Below, piece by piece: positions 8,797-17,354 of a stretch of DNA of 64,000 bases; position 1 is the stretch's first letter; every line of letters begins with the position of its first letter. Source of the stretch: Variovorax paradoxus (GTDB lineage Bacteria; Pseudomonadota; Gammaproteobacteria; Burkholderiales; Burkholderiaceae_C); the NCBI RefSeq assembly GCF_030815855.1, contig NZ_JAUSXG010000001.1, forward strand, positions 1,922,001 through 1,986,000, written 5' to 3'. Below the pieces are notes generated by a model. It was not told the origin of the DNA. It saw only the letters and a list, made by a program, of their open reading frames with translations, and did not search any database. Made by a program: the position numbers and the translations under genes.

Positions 8797-10074
8797 CTAT
8801 CTGAACCTTGACAGGTCGACCGCATTGCCCATCGCTTCGTAGCCGGCATCATTGGGATGCAGATGGTCGCCGCTGTCCCAGGCTGGCCGCAGTCTCTGTG
8901 GATCGGCAGGGTCTTGCAAAGCAAGGTCGAAGTCGACGATGCCATCGACGCCCGCATTGCCGCGGATCCACGCATTGACCGTCTGGCGCTTGCGCTCAGC
9001 CTCGTCGTTGTAGTAGCCCGGGAAAGCGGCGCCCTTGAATGGCGTGAGTGTTGCAAGATGGACCTTCACGCCACGCTCCTTCGCCTTCGCGACCATCGAC
9101 GCCAGGCCAGCGGTGACCTGCTCAGCACTGACGCATTGAGCCACGCCGAATCGCCCGCAGTAGCCGAGGTCGTTGATGCCGAGCATGATGATCGTGTGCG
9201 TGACGCCGCTTTGCCCGAGCACGTCGCGATCGAAGCGGCCGATGCCCTTGGGACCGGCGGTATCGGCCAGGACCCGATTGCCGGAGATGCCCGCGTTGAC
9301 GACGCTCACGGGTGTGGCCGTGGCTTCGGCGGCGAAGCGCCGCGCCAGCACGTTGGGGTAGCGCTTGCTCGCGTCGACCGTGGAATTGAAGCCGTCCGTG
9401 ATCGAATCGCCGAATGCGACAAGCACGTTGGCGTTCTGCCGGCTGTAGACGTCGATGCCGCTGATCCAGTAGTAGCTCTGCTGCGTACTGGCGGCTGCAA
9501 CCGTTGCAGCCCTGAGCTGATTGCCGTTGGCCACGTAGGTCGTCTGCCGGCCGAGGGCGTGATAGGTCGTGACCGGTGTGGCACCCGAGACATAGATGCT
9601 CACAGCAACGCTGGCGTTCGCGGGCAGCCCGAGGGCCACAGGATCGCTCCACCTCTCTGACCCTGCCGGCACGCTGAATGAAGGCTGTCCCGCGACCGTG
9701 ATCGGTCGGTCCGAGGCGGGCTCGATGGCCGCGCCGCCGGCGCTGCCTGCGATGTGCGCACCGTCGATGCGCAGCGTGCTCTTGCCGAACAGGTGCGAGA
9801 AACGCACACGCACTCGGTCGCCGCCGAGCGACGTCGTCATCGTCTGGCGCAATGTCGTGTCGGTGAAGGTGGCGGGAATAAGAGCGACGCCGGTGGTGCT
9901 GGGAACGGCGTTGTAGTCCGATGGCGATGCGGTCCACGTTGCATGCGGCTTCGATGGCGGGGTGTCGAAGCTGGCGCAGCCGAACAGCGCGCTTGCGGCA
10001 AACGCGGCGCCACTCAGCGTCTTGAGGAACACGCGGCGTTCCGGAGGCCGCACAGGCTGATTCGATGGTTTCAT
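8797..10074 (-). CDS. Exported SGNH/GDSL-family hydrolase (Tat lipoprotein-like)
   Basis: 425 residues. The N-terminus has a twin-arginine signal (RRVFLKTLSGAAF) ending in a lipobox-like LFGC, so it is likely exported folded and possibly lipid-anchored. A beta-rich N-terminal domain (about 45-210) precedes the hydrolase fold. The four SGNH blocks are visible: nucleophile serine in GDSITDGF, glycine in NAGISGNR, asparagine in GINDLG, and the Asp/His pair in DHLHPND. This arrangement matches rhamnogalacturonan-acetylesterase-like or related carbohydrate esterases. The substrate is not evident. It is last gene of a three-gene operon with the ABM and DUF1330 proteins. Confidence 0.88.
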   Translation of the reverse strand: MKPSNQPVRPPERRVFLKTLSGAAFAASALFGCASFDTPPSKPHATWTASPSDYNAVPSTTGVALIPATFTDTTLRQTMTTSLGGDRVRVRFSHLFGKSTLRIDGAHIAGSAGGAAIEPASDRPITVAGQPSFSVPAGSERWSDPVALGLPANASVAVSIYVSGATPVTTYHALGRQTTYVANGNQLRAATVAAASTQQSYYWISGIDVYSRQNANVLVAFGDSITDGFNSTVDASKRYPNVLARRFAAEATATPVSVVNAGISGNRVLADTAGPKGIGRFDRDVLGQSGVTHTIIMLGINDLGYCGRFGVAQCVSAEQVTAGLASMVAKAKERGVKVHLATLTPFKGAAFPGYYNDEAERKRQTVNAWIRGNAGVDGIVDFDLALQDPADPQRLRPAWDSGDHLHPNDAGYEAMGNAVDLSRFR

Positions 10075-10110
10075 GGACGATGCTTTCGTCTTTTTCTCTT
10101 GCTTAGCCCG

Positions 10111-10533
10111 CTACCGAAGGACGTGTTCTGCTACGGGCGGAGGAGCGCCCTCGACGATGTACACGCGCGACTTCGCCGATTTGAAGCGGATGGGGCGAAT
10201 CGCCCGGTACGCTGGTGAGTCGTACCAGGCCTGTGCCTGCTCGAGGCTGGGAAAGGCGATCATGACGAGGCGTTTGCCAGGCTCGCCTTCCAGTGATCTG
10301 ACCTGCCCACCCCGCACGAAGTAGTAGCCGCCGAAGGGCTTGAAGGTCGAGTCCACTTGCGCGCTGTAAGGCTTGATGCCCTCCGGATCCGTAACCTCGA
10401 ATTCCGAGACGTAGTAGGCCGGTGCCTTGGCGGCAGAACCCTGCGTGTGCACGGCATCCACTGCGCAGCCGCTCAGGACGACGGCGGCAAAGGCGGCAAT
10501 CTGCAGGCTCCTGATATGGGTGAAAGAGATCAT
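10111..10533 (-). CDS. DUF1330-domain lipoprotein
   Basis: 140 residues. A signal peptide ends in the lipobox VLSGC (cysteine at about 23), predicting a lipid-anchored periplasmic protein. The mature part is one DUF1330 ferredoxin-like domain with YYVSEFEVTDPEG, GGYYFVRGG and the closing AQAWYDSPAYRAI. These dimeric alpha/beta-barrel proteins resemble antibiotic-biosynthesis-monooxygenase folds. Its neighbour upstream is a tandem ABM protein, so the operon groups two related folds; function unknown. Confidence 0.82.
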   Translation of the reverse strand: MISFTHIRSLQIAAFAAVVLSGCAVDAVHTQGSAAKAPAYYVSEFEVTDPEGIKPYSAQVDSTFKPFGGYYFVRGGQVRSLEGEPGKRLVMIAFPSLEQAQAWYDSPAYRAIRPIRFKSAKSRVYIVEGAPPPVAEHVLR

Positions 10534-10557
10534 GGATGGAAGCGTAGTGTGGTGAAT

Positions 10558-11283
10558 TCAGCGTGAGGGAAGGGTGAGGGCAATGGGCTGCGCCTCCATG
10601 AGCTTGCGCGAAGCGATCATGGATTTGGTGGTCTCGACGTACTTCTTGAAATGCGGTGATTCGATGTGCTGCCGATACGCCGCGTCATCGGCGTAGATCT
10701 CGAAGAAGCGCAGTTGGATCGGTTGCTCCTTCAGCGCGACGGCATAGATGCCCAGCACGCCCGGCTCGGTACGTACCGACGTGTCGATTTCTTCCATCAC
10801 GGCGTCTTTGTAGGCCTGGAGCTGGGCTGGATCGATCGTGAGTTCCGCCACGCGCACGAGCGGCTGGCCACTCAGGCTTGCCTTCGCTCCAAAGCGCACG
10901 GGTACGACTTCATGCAGTTCGCGGCGCAATATCATCGCCTCGGTCTCCGCGCGAAACTTCTGGAAATGAGGCGTTTGTACATGGGTCCTGTAGGCCTGTG
11001 CGTCGACATAAATCTCGAGCACTCGCACGCGACCGGGGTTGTCCTTTTCAGCGGCGGTATGGAAGGCGAGGATCCCGGGCTCCAGCAGGCTGGCCTCGGC
11101 GTTTTGACGGGCGGCCTTGCCAAAGTCATCAAGCCGCGCTTGATCGATCTCAAGCTCGGCGAATCGCACAAGCGGTGTCAGGACAGGTTGGGCGAGCGTG
11201 GTCTGGCACAGCATCAGCAGCGATGTGCCGAATAGTGTCAGCTTCCAGAAGTGCCTGGCGGGATGAATGCTCGGGAACGGCAT
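10558..11283 (-). CDS. Secreted protein with two tandem ABM-like domains
   Basis: 241 residues from ATG 11283. A signal peptide (hydrophobic stretch LTLFGTSLLMLCQTTLAQ) is followed by two repeats of an antibiotic-biosynthesis-monooxygenase-like ferredoxin fold at about 38-135 and 143-240. Each ends in RVLEIYVDAQAYRTH or RFFEIYADDAAYRQH followed by PHF(Q/K)K. The repeat suggests an internal pseudo-dimer. It is the first gene of the operon and divergent from an AraC-type regulator, which probably controls it. A heme-degrading or quinone-related role is possible for the fold but not supported here. Confidence 0.8.
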   Translation of the reverse strand: MPFPSIHPARHFWKLTLFGTSLLMLCQTTLAQPVLTPLVRFAELEIDQARLDDFGKAARQNAEASLLEPGILAFHTAAEKDNPGRVRVLEIYVDAQAYRTHVQTPHFQKFRAETEAMILRRELHEVVPVRFGAKASLSGQPLVRVAELTIDPAQLQAYKDAVMEEIDTSVRTEPGVLGIYAVALKEQPIQLRFFEIYADDAAYRQHIESPHFKKYVETTKSMIASRKLMEAQPIALTLPSR

Positions 11284-11425
11284 GCGGCATCTTGGCGCAA
11301 GCACCACAGTCTCGATAGATAGATCCGCGCGAGTTCTTGCCTGATCCGACCTCCGTTGCAAGCAACGGGTGGCCAACCGGAAGGTACGTCCTACCATAGA
11401 CCTCTCAGCCCTTGGAGTGAAAGAA

Positions 11426-12370
11426 GTGAATCAAAAGCGGCCCAGTGTCCAGCCCGAAAAGTTCGAAGTCTTGCGAGCCGCGCTGGCACACCGCATCGCG
11501 CGCTGGACGGACGGTGCCGAGCAAGTCGCCACGGCCATCCCCGGACTGACGCTCTACCGGCACGATGTGCCGACAGAGCCCATGAACTGCATGGTGGGGC
11601 CGAGCATCGCGCTGACGGTACAGGGCGCTAAGCGCGCTTTGCTCGGAGGCCATACCTACAGCTACCACAGTGGCCGCTTTCTTCTTGCAGCGCTCAACCT
11701 CCCGGTTGTGTTGCAGGCGGTGGAGGCGCATCCCGACCGGCCGTATCTGAGCCTGGTGCTGGAATTGGATGCACGCAGCATCGCTGAGCTTGTCATTCAA
11801 GCGGAGCCTCCGGCGTTGGCGGGGCAGGCGAGCCTGGTGCCGGGCTTGCTCCTGGGCGAAACGACGGAGAAATTTCTCGAGCTCTTTCTGCGGCTCGTGG
11901 AACTGCTGGACGACCCGGGAGCCGTTCCGGTGCTTGCGCCGCTGATGCGCAAGGAGATCTTCTATCGCCTGCTGATGAGCGAGCAGGGCGCGCAGTTGTG
12001 GCAGATGGCGTCGGTGGGAAGCCAAAACCAGCGCATCGCACGCGCCATTGAATGGCTGAAGCAGAATTTCGCGGAGCAATTGCGGATCGAGGCGCTTGCT
12101 GCCCATGTGCAGATGAGCCCATCGCGGTTTCATCGGTATTTCCGTGCCTTGACGGCAATGAGTCCGCTGCAGTTTCAGAAATGGCTGCGCCTCAACGAAG
12201 CGCGCAAGCTGATGCTGGCAGAAGGCTTGGATGCTTCGAGCGCATCGTTCCAGGTGGGATACGAGAGCCCGTCGCAATTCAGCCGCGAATACGGCCGCCT
12301 GTTCGGCGCGCCACCGCGGCGCGATGTGCAGGATCTTCGGCAGAAGGCCCGGGGCGACGCGGCTCTTTAG
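11426..12370 (+). CDS. AraC-family transcriptional regulator
   Basis: 314 residues from GTG 11426, chosen because GGAG lies 8 bp upstream; an in-frame GTG at 11369 lacks such a site. The N-terminal half is the AraC_N cupin-like sensor (LALTVQG-type strand at about 75 and VVLQAVEAHPDRPYLSL). The C-terminal half (about 215-310) has both helix-turn-helix units: IEALAAHVQMSPSRFHRYF and the family end motif VGYESPSQFSREY. It faces the ABM/DUF1330/SGNH operon and is its likely activator; the inducer is unknown. Confidence 0.88.
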   Translation: MNQKRPSVQPEKFEVLRAALAHRIARWTDGAEQVATAIPGLTLYRHDVPTEPMNCMVGPSIALTVQGAKRALLGGHTYSYHSGRFLLAALNLPVVLQAVEAHPDRPYLSLVLELDARSIAELVIQAEPPALAGQASLVPGLLLGETTEKFLELFLRLVELLDDPGAVPVLAPLMRKEIFYRLLMSEQGAQLWQMASVGSQNQRIARAIEWLKQNFAEQLRIEALAAHVQMSPSRFHRYFRALTAMSPLQFQKWLRLNEARKLMLAEGLDASSASFQVGYESPSQFSREYGRLFGAPPRRDVQDLRQKARGDAAL

Positions 12371-12442
12371 CTGGCCTTGGCTTGCACACCCGGTACCTTG
12401 GGCTGCGTAACAATACGGCCATGTCCCTTCTCCGCAAGCGCT

Positions 12443-13366
12443 ATGGACACCCAGCATCTGCGAACTTTCATTGAGGTGGTCCGTCAGGGCAGCTTCGCGC
12501 GTGCGGCAAGGCGGCTGGACCTGGCTTCCTCCCAAGTCACCCGTGCGGTCGCTGCGCTGGAGAGCGACCTCGGCACCCGGCTCCTGCACCGCACCACGCG
12601 CAAGGTCACCCTGACCGAATCGGGCACCGCGTACTTCCGTCGCGTCAGCACGCTCATGGACGAGCTCGACGCAGCTGCGGACGATGCGCGTGCGAGCACA
12701 GGCGAAATCCGCGGACTCGTGCGACTGACGGCTTCCCTAGCCCTGGGTCAGAAGCTCGTTCTCCCGCTCCTGGAAAAGCTTCATCGACAACATCCCGGAC
12801 TTCAACTGGAACTGCGATTCAGCGATCTGGTCGTCGATATCATTGGCCAGCAGGTCGACGTGGCCTTGCGTCAAAGCCCGTCGGTTGACGAATCCCTGGT
12901 TGGCGTCCGACTTGGCACGCTGCGGTTTCGCGTGTGCGCCAGCCCGGGCTACATCGCGCAGAACGGACGTCCGGAACTGCCGGCGGATCTCTCGCATCGC
13001 GATTGCCTGCGCATCGCGCTACCGGGATTCAGCAGCACGTGGTCGTTCCGCCAGCGCAATGCAGTGCAAGCAGAGGTTGAAGAGGTGCCGATCGGCGGCT
13101 GGCTGACAGCGTCCTCGTCCCTTTCGTTGCTGGGCTCCGCCCTCGATGGATTGGGTCCCGTGCTGCTGGCAGACTGGCTCGTCCAGCCGGACATTGATGC
13201 CGGCCGCCTCGTTGACTTATTCCCGCTGCACGAAATCACGTCCACCAACTTCGACAACGCCGTGTGGCTGTTGTATGCGTCGCGCGAGCACCTTCCCAGT
13301 CGGGTGCGGGTGGTCGTCGACTTTTTGCGGACCGAACTGCAAGCGTTGCTCATGAGTCCGGGTTAG
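12443..13366 (+). CDS. LysR-family transcriptional regulator
   Basis: 307 residues from ATG 12443. The N-terminal winged HTH is clear: MDTQHLRTFIEVVRQGSFAR, then LDLASSQVTRAVAALE and GTRLLHRTTR. The remainder is a periplasmic-binding-protein-like effector domain. This type (CrgA/YhjC-like) often controls an adjacent redox gene. It converges with the molybdoenzyme gene downstream and lies 72 bp after the AraC gene, so its target cannot be assigned. Confidence 0.9.
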   Translation: MDTQHLRTFIEVVRQGSFARAARRLDLASSQVTRAVAALESDLGTRLLHRTTRKVTLTESGTAYFRRVSTLMDELDAAADDARASTGEIRGLVRLTASLALGQKLVLPLLEKLHRQHPGLQLELRFSDLVVDIIGQQVDVALRQSPSVDESLVGVRLGTLRFRVCASPGYIAQNGRPELPADLSHRDCLRIALPGFSSTWSFRQRNAVQAEVEEVPIGGWLTASSSLSLLGSALDGLGPVLLADWLVQPDIDAGRLVDLFPLHEITSTNFDNAVWLLYASREHLPSRVRVVVDFLRTELQALLMSPG

Positions 13367-13381
13367 GCAGTCGCAGCAATT

Positions 13382-15598
13382 TCAGGCTTGCGCCGGAAGC
13401 TTCTCGAGGATTTTGTCGAGTGTGATCGGATAGTCTCGCACCCTTGCACCAGTCGCGTTGTAGATCGCGTTGGCGATGGCGGCTGCCACGCCGCAGAGGC
13501 CGAGTTCGCCCACCCCCTTGGCCTTCATCGGCGACATGGTGGCATCAATCTCATCCAGAAAGATCACGTCCTGCTTCGGAATGTCGGCGTGCACAGGCAC
13601 TTCATACCCGGCCAAGTCGTGGTTGATGAAGCAGCCGACGTGCTTGTCGACGACGAGGTGCTCCATCAATGCAGCGCCAACGCCCATAACCATCGAGCCG
13701 ATCACCTGACTCCGGGCCGTCATCGGATTCAGGATCCGGCCTGCTGCGCACACTGCGAGCATCCGTCGCAACCGTACCTCGCCGGTGAAGTCGTCCACAC
13801 CCACTTCGACAAAGTGGGCGCCAAAAGTTTGCTGGGCGTACTGCTTGGACAATTCGCCGTAGGTGATCTCATCCTCGGCTACGAGCTCGCCCAGCTCTGC
13901 GGCCTTGGCAAGTGGGAGGCTGCGATTGCCCGACTGGACAACAGAGTCCGCGAACACGACCTCCGGCCCGCTGAAACCAAGCCGTGCAGCCACCGCCTCA
14001 CGCAACTTGACGCACGCGGCGTAAACGCCGGAGGTCGCAGACGCTGCACCCCACTGCCCGCCAGAACCTGGCGATTCCGGGAAGCGGCTGTCAGCCAGCC
14101 TGACCACCACCCGATCGATCGCCACGCCCATCATCTCTGCGGCGGTTTGCGCAATGATGGTGTAGCTGCCGGTGCCGATGTCCGTCATGTCGGTTTCGAC
14201 GGTGACGATGCCGCGACTGTCCAGCCGTACGCGTGCGGCCGATCTTGCGATAGGTGCGCCCCGAATCGCTGAGGCCACTCCCATCCCCACCAGCCATCGG
14301 CCGTCCCTGACCTGTGCAGGGATCGCCTGGCGCATGCTCCAGCCGAATCGCTCCGCGCCGGTCTGTAGGCATTGCACCAGCTGCCGTGTGGAAAACGGCC
14401 GATCAGGTTGCTCGGGGTCGAACTGAGTGTCGTTGAGAATGCGAAAAGCGACCGGGTCCAGTTTGAGCTTTTCAGCCATCTCGTCCATGGCGATCTCGAG
14501 AGTCATCATGCCCGGTGCTTCGCCGGGTGCGCGCATGGCGCTGCCTTCCGCGAGGTCCAGCACGGCAAGGCGCAGATGGGTCATGCGGTTCGCGCCGGCA
14601 TACAAGAGGCGGGTTGACGCCGTGGCCGCTTCCGTACGCCCGCCGCGCAGGTTTCCGGACCAGCTCTCATGGCCAATGGCCGTGATTTTTCCATCACGCG
14701 TCGCGCCGATGCGCAGCCGCTGAATCGTCGCAGGGCGGTGCGTTGTGCTGTTAAAAACCAGAGGACGGGTCAACGCCACCTTCACCGGCCTGCCCACGGC
14801 CCGCGCCGCGAGCGCTGCCGAGACGGTGTCGGCCAGGACTGTGCCTTTGCCGCCGAACCCTCCGCCGATGTAGGCCGCCACCATCCGGATGTTCTCTTTG
14901 GGAATGCCCAGTATCAAACCGAGGTCGCGTGCACCCCAGTTGAGCTGTTGGATGGGACACCAGCAGGTCAAACGATCGCCGTTCCAAGCGGCGATCGTTG
15001 CGTGTGGCTCCATCATTGCGTGAGACTGGTCGGGGGTGGTGTACTCCTCGTCCAGCTTCACTGCAGCAGTGGCAAACGCATCTTCAAAATCGCCGATCGA
15101 TGTTTGGGGCGGAGGACCGAATGCCGCCGGCTTTGGTGTGAATGCGCTGTCCTTGGCCGCTGCCAGATCGAAGGCCCCATCGGCTCGCACGTACCGGACA
15201 TCGATCATCGACGCGGCATCGCGCGCCTGTTCGAAAGTCTCGGCGACGACGATCGCGACCGCCTGTCCATAGTGGTCAACGTCGGGCCCTGCCAGTGCTC
15301 GATCGACATAGAAAGCTCCTACGCCAAGCTTGCCGGCGTTCGCTGCAGTAATTACCGCAAGCACCCCGGGAACAGAACGGGCTCGCGCATCGTTGATCTG
15401 AGCAATGCGCCCCTTCCCGATCGATGCTCCCAACACAAAGCCATAGGCCGGCTTGCCGCCGATGTCTTGCGCTTGGTACTCGTAAGCGTATCTGGCAGTA
15501 CCCGTCGTTTTCAGTGGACCTTCGATGCGGTGGGCGGGGCGACCAACCACACGAAGGCGGTCGATTGGGTTGGTGCCGGCAGGGGTGTCGAATTTCAA
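13382..15598 (-). CDS. paoC: Molybdenum-binding subunit of a PaoABC-type aldehyde oxidoreductase
   Basis: 738 residues, close to E. coli PaoC (732). This is the large subunit of a periplasmic xanthine-dehydrogenase-family enzyme that oxidises aromatic aldehydes and carries molybdopterin cytosine dinucleotide. Conserved segments include AYIGGGFGGKG, AMRAPGEAPG, GSGGQWGAASATSG and the C-terminal KGVGELGL with the active-site glutamate. TTG 15598 is the likely start because AAGGGA stands 7 bp upstream and the next residues KFDTPAGTNPID match the family N-terminus. The stop of the upstream FAD-subunit gene is 4 bp away, but that gene is cut off by an IS66 remnant. The protein is intact, but its FeS and FAD partners are not in this window. 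Confidence 0.9.
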   Translation of the reverse strand: MKFDTPAGTNPIDRLRVVGRPAHRIEGPLKTTGTARYAYEYQAQDIGGKPAYGFVLGASIGKGRIAQINDARARSVPGVLAVITAANAGKLGVGAFYVDRALAGPDVDHYGQAVAIVVAETFEQARDAASMIDVRYVRADGAFDLAAAKDSAFTPKPAAFGPPPQTSIGDFEDAFATAAVKLDEEYTTPDQSHAMMEPHATIAAWNGDRLTCWCPIQQLNWGARDLGLILGIPKENIRMVAAYIGGGFGGKGTVLADTVSAALAARAVGRPVKVALTRPLVFNSTTHRPATIQRLRIGATRDGKITAIGHESWSGNLRGGRTEAATASTRLLYAGANRMTHLRLAVLDLAEGSAMRAPGEAPGMMTLEIAMDEMAEKLKLDPVAFRILNDTQFDPEQPDRPFSTRQLVQCLQTGAERFGWSMRQAIPAQVRDGRWLVGMGVASAIRGAPIARSAARVRLDSRGIVTVETDMTDIGTGSYTIIAQTAAEMMGVAIDRVVVRLADSRFPESPGSGGQWGAASATSGVYAACVKLREAVAARLGFSGPEVVFADSVVQSGNRSLPLAKAAELGELVAEDEITYGELSKQYAQQTFGAHFVEVGVDDFTGEVRLRRMLAVCAAGRILNPMTARSQVIGSMVMGVGAALMEHLVVDKHVGCFINHDLAGYEVPVHADIPKQDVIFLDEIDATMSPMKAKGVGELGLCGVAAAIANAIYNATGARVRDYPITLDKILEKLPAQA

Positions 15599-15602
15599 GG
15601 TG

Positions 15603-15696
15603 TCATCCCTTCGTCTGCGCCAGAACCGCGCCGATGGCACGCTCAGTCAGGACAAGTTTGAACGCATTTTCGGAGGTTGGCTTTGCGCCGGCCAGC
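15603..15696 (-). pseudogene. paoB: Last codons of the FAD-binding subunit gene, cut by an IS66 remnant
   Basis: The minus strand reads LLAGAKPTSENAFK then LVLTERAIGAVLAQTKG and a TGA at 15603. This is the conserved C-terminus of FAD-binding subunits of the xanthine dehydrogenase family (the ENAFK motif is typical). Only about 30 codons remain. Past about 15690 the DNA becomes IS66 transposase sequence in the opposite orientation. The rest of the FAD subunit and the 2Fe-2S subunit gene are missing. Confidence 0.7.
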
Positions 15697-16440
15697 AGCT
15701 ACCTGTGGGCGTACTGCCCCGGAGTCTTCGAGAACCTCCGGGCTGTTGTCTATGACTTCGGGGACAGCCGCGCCGGGGAGCATGCCCGCGCCTTCCTGCA
15801 GCAGGGCAGCGAGCCGTGGACCGGCAAGCTGGTGTGCGACGACTACGCTGGATATAAGGCCAGCTTCACACAGGGCGTCACCGAGATCGGCTGCGCTGCG
15901 CACGCGAGGCGCAAGTTCTTCGAGCTCCAGGCGAGCACCCAGAGTGCCGTGGCCGAGCAGGCGATGAAGTTCTTCGGTGAGCTCTACGAGATCGAGCGCG
16001 AGGTGCACGGCTTGACCACGCAGCAGCGCCTTGCGGTCCGCCAGCACAAGGCCCGGCCCGTGGCCGATGCGCTGCACGCATGGATGATCGCGCACCGCCT
16101 TCGCGCAACCGATGGCACAGCGCTGGCCCGGGCCCTGGACTACAGCCTGAAGCGATGGACCGCGCTCACGCGCTACATCGACGACGGGCAATTGCCGATC
16201 GACAACAACTGGGTGGAGAACCAGATCCGTACGATCGCACTCGGGCGCTCGAACTGGTTGTTCGCGGGCTCGCTGCGGGCGGGTCAGCGCGCGGCCGCGG
16301 GGATGAGCTTGATCCAGTCGGCCAAGCTGAATGGGCTCGATCCGTACGCATACCTCAAGGACGTTCTCCAGCGCCTTCCCACGCACAAGGTGCGGCTCGT
16401 TGCCGAGTTGCTGCCCCATCGCTGGGGTCCATGCGGCTGA
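15697..16440 (+). pseudogene. tnpC: C-terminal half of an IS66-family transposase (TnpC)
   Basis: The open frame carries the IS66 core from SYLWAYCPG through KLVCDDYAGYKA and GCAAHARRKF to LPIDNNWVENQIRTIALGRS and WLFAGS, with normal stop at 16440. About half of a 500-residue TnpC is present; the N-terminal zinc-finger and first catalytic Asp region are gone. The left end is fused directly to the FAD-subunit fragment, so the insertion was followed by a deletion. It is not closely related to the complete IS66 at 24.7-27.2 kb. Confidence 0.82.
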
Positions 16441-16453
16441 TACGCTGCACGGC

Positions 16454-17050
16454 ATGAGCACGAAGCCGAACACCAAGACTCCTGTGCGTCGAAATACGCC
16501 CAACTGCATCTACCGACTGCGCGTCGAGCTGCAGCACATCGCGCCCACCATCCGCCGACGTATCCTCGTTCCGGACACCTTGACACTGGGCAAGCTCGAC
16601 CGGGTCATCCAAGCAGCCATGGGCTGGAACAACACCCATCTGCACGACTTCACGATCGAGGGCAAACGCTACGGCACGCCAGACCCGCAGTGGCCCGAGG
16701 CAGACATGCTCAACGAGCGCCGATACACCGTGGGCGATGTGCTCGGGCCGACCGTGCAGCAGTTCAGGTACAGCTACGACTTCGGAGACGGCTGGGATCA
16801 CACGGTCGTGGTCGAGCAGCGTCTGGTCACCGTCGAAGGAAAGAACACGTGGCCGATGTGCATCGATGGCGAGAACGCATGCCCGCCCGAGGACGTGGGC
16901 GGCCCGCCGGGCTACATGGACTTCCTCGAGGCCCTGCGCAATCCGACGCACGCGCAGCACGAAGACATGTGGACCTGGTGGGGCGGCCCCTTCGACCCGC
17001 TGGGCTTCAGCCTGAACGAGGCCAACAAAGCTATCCGCAAGTTGCGTTGA
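16454..17050 (+). CDS. Plasmid pRiA4b ORF-3-like protein (IS66 passenger)
   Basis: 198 residues from ATG 16454, 13 bp after the tnpC stop. The domain motifs are clear: YRLRVELQHIAPTIRRRI, GWNNTHLHDFTI, YSYDFGDGWDHTVVVE and CPPEDVGGPPGYMDFL. Proteins of this family often travel downstream of tnpC in IS66-type elements. Their role is unknown, although a binding function similar to IS1096 TnpR-type proteins has been suggested by family naming. The gene is intact even though its element is truncated at both ends. Confidence 0.85.
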   Translation: MSTKPNTKTPVRRNTPNCIYRLRVELQHIAPTIRRRILVPDTLTLGKLDRVIQAAMGWNNTHLHDFTIEGKRYGTPDPQWPEADMLNERRYTVGDVLGPTVQQFRYSYDFGDGWDHTVVVEQRLVTVEGKNTWPMCIDGENACPPEDVGGPPGYMDFLEALRNPTHAQHEDMWTWWGGPFDPLGFSLNEANKAIRKLR

Positions 17051-17087
17051 GATCGTCTGGCGTCAAGGTGACTTCGCCGGACGTACA

Positions 17088-17098
17088 TGGACGCCCCC
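17088..17098. repeat. Right sub-terminal inverted repeat of the IS1111-group element
   Basis: TGGACGCCCCC, the exact complement of 18459-18469. A related TGGACGCCCC copy directly precedes the transposase start at 18392-18401 and can pair with the 18459-18469 copy. Confidence 0.6.
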
Positions 17099-17354
17099 TA
17101 TGCCAAGCTCTCAATCTGCAACGACTCGAAGGTAAAGATTGCACCCGTACATCCGGACTTTGACGTGGCCTTTTGAGCCGCTGCCCCTGATGGGATTTGC
17201 TGGTTGACGCCTCGATCGCTTACACGCACTCTGGGTGCCTCGTCCGGCGCGGGCTTTGCCAACCACGGTCTGACCTGTCTTGCCATCACTTCATGATCGC
17301 CTGAGCAATCGGTGGTTTGTTCTCCCTGACGTTGTTGTTGCTGGTTACTCTGAC
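17099..17354 (-). ncRNA. Candidate bridge/seek RNA region of the IS1111-group element
   Basis: The 256 bases between the transposase stop and the right inverted repeat hold no supported gene. In IS1111-group elements the guide RNA that recognises donor and target DNA is encoded in this position, downstream of the transposase gene. The assignment rests on location and on the element type; I have not folded the RNA. Confidence 0.35.

Noticed and set aside
17205..17223. A second IS66 right end reading GTAAGCGATCGAGG on the minus strand
   Set aside because: It resembles the GTAAGCG tip of IS66, but lies inside the interval bounded by the IS1111-group inverted repeats (17088 and 18469), and no matching left end or target duplication exists.
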